A stretch of 64,000 nt of DNA from Asticcacaulis machinosus (lineage in GTDB: Bacteria; Pseudomonadota; Alphaproteobacteria; Caulobacterales; Caulobacteraceae), in assembly GCF_028550435.1 (NCBI RefSeq), contig NZ_JAQQKV010000002.1, positions 1,054,001-1,118,000 of the forward strand. Direction: 5' to 3'. The translations under genes and the position numbers were made by a program. The notes beneath the pieces are model-generated. The model was not told where the DNA came from. It did no database searches and saw only the letters and a list, made by a program, of their open reading frames with translations. Each line of letters starts with the position of its first letter. Positions within the stretch are counted from its first letter, which is position 1. This document shows positions 10,878-19,502 of this stretch, piece by piece.

Positions 10878-13800
10878 ATGATGAATCATTTGAAATACGG
10901 CGCAGCTGCGTCCGTGTTGGCCCTTATGTCGGTGAGCGCTGTTTACGCGCAGGAAACCACCGGCGGCATCCGCGGTATGATCAGCGACGAAAGTGGTGCG
11001 CCGGTTGCGAATGCATCGGTTGAAATTCTCCACACGCCGACTGGTCGTAAAGTTCAAACAACGACCGACGGCAGCGGTTATTATGGCGCGACTAACCTGC
11101 GCGTTGGCGGCCCTTACACCGTGACGGTAACCGGCGCTGGTTTCGAGGCGAATTCGCAATCAGTTGCTGCGATTGGTATTGGTGATCCGGCGGCAGTAGA
11201 TATTGTCGTCGAAAAAGCGGGTCAGGTTCAAGAGGTGGTTGTACGCGCCAGCCGTCGTCCCGTAGAGCCCGGCCGTACCCGCATCTCCGGCGAAGCGGTT
11301 GAAATGTCGCCGTCTCTGAACCGCGATATTCGCGACTTAGCGCGCAAATCGCCTTACGCGACGCTTGATCCGACCAATTCGGATGCCCTTCTGCTTGGTG
11401 GCCAAAGCAATCGTTCTAACGCCATCCTGATCGATGGTGTCAAGCAAGGCGATGACTTCGGTCTCAATGCCAATGGTTATCCGACACAACGTTCGCCAAT
11501 CTCTATCTCTGCTGTGGAAGCAGTCAGTGTCGATGTGGCGCCTTTCGACACGCAGTACGGCTTCTTTCAGGGCGGCGTGGTCAACGTCGTCACGAAGTCT
11601 GGCGGCAATGATTTCCACGGTGGCCTGTTCTATGAGAAGCTGGACGACTCATTACGCGGCGACTCTTATGTCGGCAGTGATGGTGTGGCACGGTCTTTGA
11701 CGAGCAAGTTTGAAGAAAAGACCTGGGGCGCACAATTGTCCGGCCCGATCATTAAGGACAAACTGTTCTTCTTTGCATCGTATGAAGACTTTGAAGGCGC
11801 TGAACCGACCATTTTCGGCCCCAGCGATTCTAGTGCAGCGACAAAAATTCCCGGCGTCACAACCGCAAACATTACCCGCATCACTGATATTCTTAAGACA
11901 AAGTATAACTTCGATCCGCTCGGCTATACGGCTGACGAACTCGCTTACACGGATGTGAAAAAGCAAGTTAAGCTTGACTGGCAAATCAACGACAACCACC
12001 GTGCCGTGGCGTCGTGGCAGGAAACCCTGAGCGAGCGCATCACGGACACCGGCAACACGTCCACAGGTTCTACACCTTCGCTGGGTCTGCTGTCGAAGTG
12101 GTACACCCTGCAATCGAACCTGAAAACCTACAAGCTGCAGCTTTTCTCCGACTGGAACGAGAGCTTCTCGACCGAAGTTTCCGTTTCACGTAAGGAAGTG
12201 GTCAATATTTCCAACCCACTGGGTGGCGATGACTTTGCTGAATTCCGCGTCTACATTGCAGGCGGCACGGGCTCTAGCGTCTACGCAGGCCCTGACATTT
12301 CCCGTCAGGCGAACGCCCTGACCAATGATGTCGACAACTACCGCGTGCGGGGTACATATCGTTGGAACGATCATACCTTCACGGCTGGCTATGAGCGTGA
12401 AGAAGTTGAAATCTTTAACCTGTTCGTTCAGCGTGCAACCGGCCAGTATGTATTTAACTCAATCGACGATCTGGATAACAAACGTGCCGCCTCGGTTCAG
12501 TATTCCAATGCGGCCAGCAATGACAAAAATGACGGTGCAGCTCAGTTTGGTTACGCCGTAAACACGGTCTATGTTCAAGATGAATGGCGTCTCAAGCCGA
12601 ACCTTACCGTCAAGGCCGGTATTCGCCATGACTGGTATGAATCTGACGACAAATCCAAGTATAATCCGTCGTTTGCCGCCAACTACGGTTTCCGCAACGA
12701 CAAGAACCTGAACGGCCTTAACTCGTTCCAACCGCGCATCAGCTTTAACTGGCGTCCGGAAATCGATACCGGCCTGACCGTTTATGGTGGCATCGGCAAG
12801 TTCCAGGGCGGTTCGCCGAACGTCTGGATTTCCAACAGCTACTCTAACCCTGGCAATCTGACGGGTTCGGTCACCTGTAACCGTACGGGCACGACCTCTG
12901 TTGCCAACTGTGGCAGCGGCGTGAATCTTACGGGTGTTCTTGATAATGTTGACGGCTTCAATGTTGCCCAGGCTATCAAGGATCGCAATACGATTTCGGC
13001 AAATGCTGGCACCGGCAATGTCAATGCCATTGCGCCTGATTTCGATCTTGCTCAAATCTGGAAGACTTCGATCGGCGTTCAAAAGCGCGCTGATCTTGGC
13101 GTCCTCGGTGAAGACTGGTTGTTCCGCGTAGAGTACCTGAAGACCAAGGTTGACAAGGCGCTCTACTGGTACGATGTGTATCTGGAAAAAGCTCAAACGG
13201 GTACGGCACCTGACGGTCGTCCGACATTCTTTGCCACGACCGTTAACGGGGCGGCTCGCACGAACCGTCAGGACGTTGTTCTGGCCAGCACCGATAAGGG
13301 CGAGGCCCAGCAGATTATGTTGGCGGTCAGCAAGAGCTGGAATGATGGTTGGGCTCGCGGCCTGAACATGGATGTCAGCTATACGCGCTCCGACTCGAAA
13401 GACGTCAATTCCGGCACCAGCTCGGTTGCGACTTCAAGCTACCGTCAGAACGCCGTATATTCGCCGAACGAAGCAATTCTCGCGACCTCCAACTTCGAGA
13501 TCAAAAACAGCCTGAACTTCTCGGTCAATTATAGCCGTAAATTCTTCGGTGATTATGCGACCAAGGTGGGTATTTTCGGTCAAAAGCGTTCGGGCCTGCC
13601 TTATAGCTTCACCTATGACGACAATAGCTCAACCACTCTGGCTCAGTCGGGGATGTTCGGCGAAGTTGGACTTTATACCTCAACCGATCGCCAATTGCTC
13701 TACGTCCCAACGGCTGACGCTAATGGTAATGTGACGGCAACCTCTGATCCGTTGGTCAAATACGCTGCGGCTTTCAATGTGGCTGCGTTTAACACCTACC

Positions 13801-14171
13801 TGCAGGAGACGGGCCTTATTAAGTACGCCGGCTCGATTTCGCCGCGTAACGCCTTCAAGTCACCGGATCTGACCACGGTTGATCTGCACCTTGCCCAGGA
13901 ACTACCGGCATTCTTCCCAAATGGTTCCAAGCTTGAAGCCTATCTTGACATCCGTAACCTCGGCAATCTGCTAAATGACGAGTGGGGTGTTCTGGAGCAG
14001 TATAGCTTCCCGTACTTCCGTAACGAAGTGGTAGCGCGCAACTGTCAGGTCGCGTCGTGCACTGCCGGTACGGGTAACTTCTATCAGTATGACTCCTTCA
14101 CCAAGCGTCAGCCATCGGTAAACGTCCGCTCGGTTTATCAAGTGAAAGTCGGCGTTTCCTACAAGTTCTAA
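10878..14171 (+). CDS. Oar-like TonB-dependent outer-membrane receptor with N-terminal carboxypeptidase-regulatory-like domain
   Basis: A 1097-residue protein. It has a signal peptide ending SAVYAQ (about 1-25), then a CarboxypepD_reg-like beta-sandwich (about 28-115, GGIRGMISDESGAPVANASV), then a plug domain (about 120-250, with GGQSNRSNAILIDGVKQG and VNVVTKSGG), then a long beta-barrel ending in the typical terminal aromatic (VGVSYKF). This architecture is the Oar/Cna-B-like group, whose substrates are often peptides or complex sugars but are usually unknown. Two adjacent ATGs open the frame; GGAGAGGGG lies upstream. No neighbour suggests a substrate. A terminator follows. Confidence 0.93.
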   Translation: MMNHLKYGAAASVLALMSVSAVYAQETTGGIRGMISDESGAPVANASVEILHTPTGRKVQTTTDGSGYYGATNLRVGGPYTVTVTGAGFEANSQSVAAIGIGDPAAVDIVVEKAGQVQEVVVRASRRPVEPGRTRISGEAVEMSPSLNRDIRDLARKSPYATLDPTNSDALLLGGQSNRSNAILIDGVKQGDDFGLNANGYPTQRSPISISAVEAVSVDVAPFDTQYGFFQGGVVNVVTKSGGNDFHGGLFYEKLDDSLRGDSYVGSDGVARSLTSKFEEKTWGAQLSGPIIKDKLFFFASYEDFEGAEPTIFGPSDSSAATKIPGVTTANITRITDILKTKYNFDPLGYTADELAYTDVKKQVKLDWQINDNHRAVASWQETLSERITDTGNTSTGSTPSLGLLSKWYTLQSNLKTYKLQLFSDWNESFSTEVSVSRKEVVNISNPLGGDDFAEFRVYIAGGTGSSVYAGPDISRQANALTNDVDNYRVRGTYRWNDHTFTAGYEREEVEIFNLFVQRATGQYVFNSIDDLDNKRAASVQYSNAASNDKNDGAAQFGYAVNTVYVQDEWRLKPNLTVKAGIRHDWYESDDKSKYNPSFAANYGFRNDKNLNGLNSFQPRISFNWRPEIDTGLTVYGGIGKFQGGSPNVWISNSYSNPGNLTGSVTCNRTGTTSVANCGSGVNLTGVLDNVDGFNVAQAIKDRNTISANAGTGNVNAIAPDFDLAQIWKTSIGVQKRADLGVLGEDWLFRVEYLKTKVDKALYWYDVYLEKAQTGTAPDGRPTFFATTVNGAARTNRQDVVLASTDKGEAQQIMLAVSKSWNDGWARGLNMDVSYTRSDSKDVNSGTSSVATSSYRQNAVYSPNEAILATSNFEIKNSLNFSVNYSRKFFGDYATKVGIFGQKRSGLPYSFTYDDNSSTTLAQSGMFGEVGLYTSTDRQLLYVPTADANGNVTATSDPLVKYAAAFNVAAFNTYLQETGLIKYAGSISPRNAFKSPDLTTVDLHLAQELPAFFPNGSKLEAYLDIRNLGNLLNDEWGVLEQYSFPYFRNEVVARNCQVASCTAGTGNFYQYDSFTKRQPSVNVRSVYQVKVGVSYKF

Positions 14172-14198
14172 GATCGTCTGATATTAGAACCTGAAAAT

Positions 14199-14233
14199 CA
14201 GCGGCTCCTGTTTTATGCGGGGGCCGCTTTTTT
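14199..14233 (+). terminator. Intrinsic terminator after the TonB receptor gene
   Basis: AGCGGCTCC pairs with GGGGCCGCT (one G-T pair) around a loop and is followed by seven Ts. Confidence 0.85.
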
Positions 14234-14389
14234 GTGCAACTAAGACACGCACTTGTGTTTTTTTGTGCGCGCAGGCGTCTGGCCATAGGCAAGACCTTTT
14301 CTTATGTGTATGAGGCGCTTAAAGAGGATAGCGTAAGGTCAGCCGTATAAATGACCACACAATTTACCTGCATAGCCCGGACGTTTTGA

Positions 14390-15457
14390 ATGACCAAGAA
14401 TGTGCCTGCCGCCAACGGCTTTTCCGATGATCGTGTTGTGCCGGCGGAGTGGGAACCCCATCAGGCCATGTGGCTGGGCTTCCCCAGTCATGAGAACCTG
14501 TGGCAGGAAGATCTTATCCCGGCTCAGGCCGAAGTGGCCGCTTTGGCGCGCGTGCTGGCCGAAGCCGGTGATGAGCATGTCAAGCTGATGGTTATGGGCG
14601 ATGCGGCCCGCAAGGCCGCCGAAGACATGCTGGGTGACCTGAAAAAAGTCGAGATTATCGACGGCAAATTCGGTGATATCTGGTTCCGCGATACCGGCCC
14701 GATCTATGTCTCGCTCGATAAGGACGGTAAAGATCATCACGCCGCTCGTCCGATCAGCTTTTTGAACAATGGCTGGGGGGGCAAGTACCACCTGAAATAT
14801 GATGATCAGGTTGCCGCTCAGATTACCACGGCTGATGGTCATGTCTCTGAATTACATGAATTTATTCTTGAAGGCGGATCGCTGGATCACGATGGCTTTG
14901 GCACGGTTCTGACGACGCGGCAATGCCTGCTCAATCCGAACCGTAATCCGGACTGGACGCAATCGACGGCGGAGCAGGCCTTGACCGAGGCTCTGGGGGC
15001 CAAGAAGGTGATCTGGTTAGGCGATGGTCTGCTGAATGACCATACTGACGGCCATATCGACAATCTGGCACGTTTCGTAGCGCCGGGGGTCGTCGCCTGC
15101 CCGGTCGCGTTTGGCACGGATGATCCCAATGCTGAAATTTACGATACTACGGCCAAATTTCTCAGCCAGCAAACCGATGCGCGCGGCATGCCGCTTCAGG
15201 TCGTGCGGATACCATCCCCCGGAAAAACGCTGGATGAGGATGGCGAAATCATTCCGGCTTCCCATATGAACTTTCTGATCGCCAACGATTGTGTGGTGGT
15301 GCCGATATACAATGATCGTCCCGGCGAAATGGCTGTGGAAGCGCTGCAAAGCCTGTTCCCGGAGCGGACGGTTCTGGGGCTTTCGTCCGAAGCCATTCTG
15401 ACCGGCGGCGGGTCGTTCCACTGCATCAGCCAGCAAGTGCCGTTAATCCGCGCGTAA
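14390..15457 (+). CDS. aguA: Agmatine deiminase (agmatine iminohydrolase)
   Basis: A 355-residue member of the peptidylarginine-deiminase-like superfamily. Conserved features are AEWEPHQAMWLGFPS near the N terminus, FGDIWFRDTGPIY (about 99-111), ILEGGSLDHDGFGT, NDHTDGHIDNLARF and the catalytic cysteine in GGGSFHCISQQ near the C terminus. It hydrolyses agmatine to N-carbamoylputrescine and ammonia. The next gene encodes the enzyme that uses this product, 25 bases downstream, which makes the pathway assignment strong. No arginine decarboxylase of the speA type is in the window, so the agmatine source is not shown. Confidence 0.96.
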   Translation: MTKNVPAANGFSDDRVVPAEWEPHQAMWLGFPSHENLWQEDLIPAQAEVAALARVLAEAGDEHVKLMVMGDAARKAAEDMLGDLKKVEIIDGKFGDIWFRDTGPIYVSLDKDGKDHHAARPISFLNNGWGGKYHLKYDDQVAAQITTADGHVSELHEFILEGGSLDHDGFGTVLTTRQCLLNPNRNPDWTQSTAEQALTEALGAKKVIWLGDGLLNDHTDGHIDNLARFVAPGVVACPVAFGTDDPNAEIYDTTAKFLSQQTDARGMPLQVVRIPSPGKTLDEDGEIIPASHMNFLIANDCVVVPIYNDRPGEMAVEALQSLFPERTVLGLSSEAILTGGGSFHCISQQVPLIRA

Positions 15458-15482
15458 CCTGCGCCTTATCTGAGTATTGCTC

Positions 15483-16352
15483 ATGACCCGCACCCTATCT
15501 GTGGCCGCCATTCAGACGTCTTACGGCGATGACATGGTCGCCAATATCAAAAAGACCGAAGCCTTTGTGCGCGAAGCCGCCGCCAAGGGGGCGCAGGTCA
15601 TCCTGCCGTCAGAGCTGTTTCAGGGGCCGTATTTCTGCGTCTCTCAGGAAGAAAAATGGTTCGCCACCGCCTATGAATGGCGCAGCCATCCGGCGGTGAT
15701 CGCTATGGCCGAACTGGCGCGGGAACTGAATGTTGCCATTCCGGTCTCGATCTATGAGCGCGAAGGCCCGCACTATTTCAACAGTCTGGTCATGATTGAC
15801 GCGGGCGGTGCAGCCTTGGGCGTTTACCGCAAGAGCCATATTCCTGATGGGCCGGGCTATCAGGAAAAATACTATTTCCGTCCGGGTGATACCGGTTTTA
15901 AAGTCTGGGACACCAAATTCGCCAAGATCGGCGTCGGTATCTGCTGGGATCAGTGGTATCCGGAAACGGCGCGCTCAATGATGCTGATGGGGGCGGAGAT
16001 TTTGATGTATCCGACGGCGATCGGGTCGGAACCGCATGATACCTCGCTCGATACCGCCGCCCCGTGGCAGCGCGCTATGCAGGGCCATGCCGTATCGAAC
16101 GTCGTGCCGGTAGTGGCGTCAAACCGCATCGGCCATGAGCAGGTAGCTGAGGCCGGTCAGACCTTCTATGGCCACAGCTTCATCGCCAACCATCGTGGCG
16201 ATCTGGTTGAGCAGTTTGGGGCAAAGGATGAAGGCGTGCTGGTGCACACGTTCGATCTGGATTACCTGAACACCCATCGTGCGGCCTGGGGCTTTTTCCG
16301 CGACCGCCGCACCGATCTTTATGGGGCATTAGCAAGCGGCCGGCCGGCTTAA
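15483..16352 (+). CDS. aguB: N-carbamoylputrescine amidase
   Basis: A 289-residue nitrilase-superfamily hydrolase with the Glu-Lys-Cys triad visible: Glu in LPSELFQGPYFC, Lys in VYRKSHIPDGPGY, Cys in GVGICWDQWYPE. It converts N-carbamoylputrescine to putrescine, CO2 and ammonia. LFQGPYFC and DQWYPE(T)AR are characteristic of the AguB subgroup. I chose the ATG at 15483 rather than the TTG at 15477. It sits directly behind aguA as a two-gene operon for making putrescine from agmatine. Confidence 0.96.
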   Translation: MTRTLSVAAIQTSYGDDMVANIKKTEAFVREAAAKGAQVILPSELFQGPYFCVSQEEKWFATAYEWRSHPAVIAMAELARELNVAIPVSIYEREGPHYFNSLVMIDAGGAALGVYRKSHIPDGPGYQEKYYFRPGDTGFKVWDTKFAKIGVGICWDQWYPETARSMMLMGAEILMYPTAIGSEPHDTSLDTAAPWQRAMQGHAVSNVVPVVASNRIGHEQVAEAGQTFYGHSFIANHRGDLVEQFGAKDEGVLVHTFDLDYLNTHRAAWGFFRDRRTDLYGALASGRPA

Positions 16353-16393
16353 TTTATATTGCTTTCCAAGCAGCCCTGAGAAATGCTCAGGCT

Positions 16394-17836
16394 ATGGTTG
16401 GTAAAGACACAAATAATGAACGGCTTTGGCTGGGACTGTGCGCCCTGACCGGAGCCGTTTTTTGCCTTCTGTTTGTGATCAATGCCCGCCGTGGCGGACT
16501 GTGGACCGATGAGCTGTTTACGGTCTGGGCGACTGATCCGTCAATCACGCCGTGGCAGCTTCAGTTTGACCGCCTACGCTATGAAACCAACCCACCGCTG
16601 CATTTCTGGCTGCTGTATGGCTTAAGGCACGCGGTGCCGGAGGCGCGTTTGGCGGGGCTGCTACTGAATGTTGCGGTGGTCGTGGCCACGGTAGCCGCGA
16701 TTGTCATGACTATGCGCCGCGATGACCGGACGAAGCTGGGCTACGGGCTGGCGATCCTGTTCTTGCTGAATAGCGCGCCGCTGATCTACGTACAGGAATT
16801 GCGCGCCTATATGCTGGCGATGGGGCTTTGTGCGGTACTGGCCGTGCTGGTCATGCGGTTTATCGCGCATGGTCTTGGTCAGTTGGTGACGCTGGCTGTG
16901 CTCGGCGCGGTGACGGCCTTGAGCCATGTCTACGGGGCGCTGTTTGCCGGAGCACTGGCCGCGGGGATGGTCGTGGACGGTATGGTGTCGAGGCGCACGG
17001 AGGTCTGGCGGGCGGGGCTGATCCTTGGGGCAGCGTGCAGCGTGCCGTTCCTGATCTGGTTTATGGGCGTGCATCATCAGGAAGGCGGAACCCTGCGAAA
17101 TATTGGCTGGATCAGCTTTGCGCCGGATCATATCAAAAGCACTGTTGATGGTATTGGGCGGGTATTTATCGGGCCGGTTTGGGCGGTGGCAGCATGGCTG
17201 CTAGTGCTGGTGGTCACCTTAAGTTCGCCTGTGTTTCGCCGGTCGTGGATGATCGTCGCGGTGGCGGCGGTGATCTTTCTGATCGGGCCATTTGCGATCT
17301 CGGCCAAGGTGCCGATCCTGCATTACCGTTATTTTGCGGTCGGGTTTCCGACGCTGATGCTGCTGCTGGCGATGACGGTTCATGAGGTCTGGCGCGCGGA
17401 GCCGTCGCGGTTGCGCAAAGGCGCAGCGGCCATTCTGGTGCTGATCCCGGTGATGATGAGCCTGCCGGTGTCGTGGGCGGAACTGAGCGCCAAGCCTGTC
17501 TGGCGCGGGGCAGAAGTGGTGCGGGCAAATGCACAGGCGTGCCCTTCAAAGGCGGTGCGCGGCGTGACCTATAATGATGCCAAGGTGCAGCCGATTTTTC
17601 CATTTACCTATGAGTATCTGTTGCGCGGCACGGGCCTTAAGGTCACGGGTTCAGATAAGATGACCGATGTGGCCGATATTGATTGCCGTATAGTGGCCTG
17701 GGTCGAACATAATGGCTTTATCAGTGAAACGACCGATGAGGCTCTGTTGTTGGAGCGACTGAATCTGACCAACCGTGAGCGGGTGCCTCTAACCATTCAT
17801 CGGCACCCGAACGGCGTGGTCATTTTAAAGCACTGA
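16394..17836 (+). CDS. GT39-like polytopic membrane glycosyltransferase
   Basis: A 480-residue membrane protein with roughly ten to eleven hydrophobic spans. After the first helix it has GGLWTDELFTVWATD and then NPPLHFWLLYGLRH, matching the Asp-Glu catalytic loop and the following conserved segment of the GT-C/GT39 superfamily. A soluble C-terminal section of about 100 residues follows. It begins 41 bases after aguB on the same strand and may be co-transcribed, but nothing links it to polyamines. It is only distantly like the other GT39 protein here. Donor and acceptor are unknown. Confidence 0.75.
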   Translation: MVGKDTNNERLWLGLCALTGAVFCLLFVINARRGGLWTDELFTVWATDPSITPWQLQFDRLRYETNPPLHFWLLYGLRHAVPEARLAGLLLNVAVVVATVAAIVMTMRRDDRTKLGYGLAILFLLNSAPLIYVQELRAYMLAMGLCAVLAVLVMRFIAHGLGQLVTLAVLGAVTALSHVYGALFAGALAAGMVVDGMVSRRTEVWRAGLILGAACSVPFLIWFMGVHHQEGGTLRNIGWISFAPDHIKSTVDGIGRVFIGPVWAVAAWLLVLVVTLSSPVFRRSWMIVAVAAVIFLIGPFAISAKVPILHYRYFAVGFPTLMLLLAMTVHEVWRAEPSRLRKGAAAILVLIPVMMSLPVSWAELSAKPVWRGAEVVRANAQACPSKAVRGVTYNDAKVQPIFPFTYEYLLRGTGLKVTGSDKMTDVADIDCRIVAWVEHNGFISETTDEALLLERLNLTNRERVPLTIHRHPNGVVILKH

Positions 17837-17889
17837 CCTGTCCGCCCACTCCAAGTCATGGCCGCGGCGCCTCGCCGCCCGCGCCGCAA

Positions 17890-18028
17890 ATAGAAACGGC
17901 CGTCCTTCTTTTTGGAGGGGGGCAAGCCCGCGTCTTTTGCGTTCAGCAAAAGCGCAAAGGAAAGACTCGTCCTTGCCGCACTGTCGTTTGATATAGAAAC
18001 GGCCGTCCTTGGGGGGCAAGGACGGCCG
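17890..18028. repeat. Direct repeat and strong hairpin between two convergent genes
   Basis: The 354-base gap between convergent genes (17837-18190) contains ATAGAAACGGCCGTCCTT twice (17890-17907 and 17993-18010). The second copy continues into an inverted copy, giving an 11-bp perfect stem, CGGCCGTCCTT/AAGGACGGCCG (18000-18028). Read leftward, the stem is followed by TTTCTAT, so it could terminate the minus-strand gene that ends at 18191. The rest of the gap holds nothing else I can identify. Confidence 0.55.
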
Positions 18029-18190
18029 CGCATGTCGCCGGTTTCGAGGGGGGGGATGATTCCGGCGACTGACTTAGGGGCGATGAAGATTTCGCCGTTG
18101 CGAAACATCATAGCCGATGGGTGTTACATAAGTCCTAATCCCAAAAAGGAAAGAGGTAAAATGAGTGAATCCTCATTTTTTATGACATTT

Positions 18191-19243
18191 TTATAAGAAT
18201 AGCTTGGTCCAGCCGCGGGCTTCACGGTTCTTCCAGGCGCCACGGTGATAGGCGTCCGAGGCGATCAGCGGCACGACCGTTGTCGCTTCTGCGAAGACCA
18301 TTTGTTCAAATGTGGTATCGACCTTGCCCCACGAAGCGGCTTCCTTAAGGGTCGAGGATGAACAGGCGCCGTCACGCACGTCAGCGACCGTGATCTGCAC
18401 GGCATATTTGTGCATATCGGCTTCGACGCCGAGGATTTCAGCGCAGACGACCGTGTCCTGGGCAAAGTTCTTCGGCACGCCGCCGCCGACCATGAACAGG
18501 CCGGTGGTACCCGCGGCGATCTTGATGTCGGTCAGTTCGCGGAAATCGGCAACTGCGTCGATCATCAGGTAGGGCTGCTTTGCGGCGATGCGCTCTTTCT
18601 GGTGTTTGACCAGGCCGAAACCAGCAGACGAGTCGACAAAGGCCGGGCAGAAGATCGGCACATTGTTCTCATAGGCCGTTTGGATCAAGCTTCCAGCCTT
18701 CTTGGCATTGCCTTCCGACAACCACTTGCCCATCTCCCAGATGAATTCGCGCGAGGAATAGCCACGTGGCTCAAGGCGGTTGCAGATCTCAAGGATCGTG
18801 TGGTCGCAAGCCTGAAGCTCTTCTTCGTCGATATAGGTGTCGTAGATGCGGTCGATATAGTTGTCACGCAGGACATTGTCATCAACGGGGCCTGCGGCCT
18901 GATAGTGCTTGAAGCCGAGCGCTTCGAAGAAGTCCATGTCGACGATCGAAGCGCCGGTGGCGACCACGGCGTCGATCATGCCGAACTTCACCATGTCGCG
19001 GTAGACGTGCATGCAGCCGCCCGCCGAGGTCGAACCGGCCAGAATTAGCCAGGGCGAGCAGGCCTTGTCTTCGAGGGCCATGTTGAAGATGTCGGCGGCA
19101 CGGGCGGTATCGCGCGACGAAAACGACATCTTGCGCATCGAATCGATGATCGGGCGGGCGTCGTAGGAGGTGATGTCGACGTGCTCTACGGTTTCGGCGA
19201 GCAGGGCGGCTTTGGTGTTTGATTGGGGGGTATCAGCGTTCAT
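18191..19243 (-). CDS. Deoxyhypusine-synthase-like polyamine enzyme
   Basis: A 350-residue member of the deoxyhypusine synthase family. The NAD-binding GSTSAGGC segment, the VATGASIVDMDF block and the catalytic lysine in EAASWGKV are all present. Bacteria lack eIF5A, so the true substrate is not that protein. Some bacterial homologues are believed to make homospermidine-type polyamines using spermidine, putrescine or agmatine as aminobutyl donors and acceptors. The neighbours (aguAB, an ornithine-decarboxylase-type gene) support a polyamine role. I chose the ATG at 19243 (MNADTPQ), preceded by AAGGA; a longer frame to 19333 has no support. Confidence 0.88.
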   Translation of the reverse strand: MNADTPQSNTKAALLAETVEHVDITSYDARPIIDSMRKMSFSSRDTARAADIFNMALEDKACSPWLILAGSTSAGGCMHVYRDMVKFGMIDAVVATGASIVDMDFFEALGFKHYQAAGPVDDNVLRDNYIDRIYDTYIDEEELQACDHTILEICNRLEPRGYSSREFIWEMGKWLSEGNAKKAGSLIQTAYENNVPIFCPAFVDSSAGFGLVKHQKERIAAKQPYLMIDAVADFRELTDIKIAAGTTGLFMVGGGVPKNFAQDTVVCAEILGVEADMHKYAVQITVADVRDGACSSSTLKEAASWGKVDTTFEQMVFAEATTVVPLIASDAYHRGAWKNREARGWTKLFL

Positions 19244-19437
19244 CTCTTGGTCCTTTGAGAGGAGATTAAGGTGGACGCCCGTCATTGATCCGTTATCCCC
19301 CAGACGGTGCGATGGGGCGGGAACTGCGCTCAAGCAGCGAAGCGGTAGTGCTGCTCGAAATTAATTGTGGCTGCCGTATAAACCAAGCGAAAGGCTTTGG
19401 CAAATAAGGTTTCGATGAGCGTTTTGTGACACCCTCA

Positions 19438-19500
19438 AGAACTCCTCCTGTTGCAGGGGGAGCTGACCTTTAAGCGGCGCTTAAAGATCAGAGGGGGTAT
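19438..19500 (+). repeat. Third copy of the covarying hairpin repeat
   Basis: AGAACTCCTCCTGTTGCAGG, then GGGAGCTG, then an inner stem CTGACCTTTAAGC pairing with GCTTAAAGATCAG (12 of 13), then AGAGGGGGT. Flanks match the copies at 1086-1233 while the inner stem is different. It lies just after the stop of the ornithine-decarboxylase-type gene, between it and the deoxyhypusine-synthase-like gene. Confidence 0.75.
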
Positions 19501-19502
19501 CC

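Noticed and set aside
17890-18010. Possible CRISPR repeats between two convergent genes
   Set aside because: Only two copies, a 85-base interval and no cas genes; the second copy is part of a hairpin.
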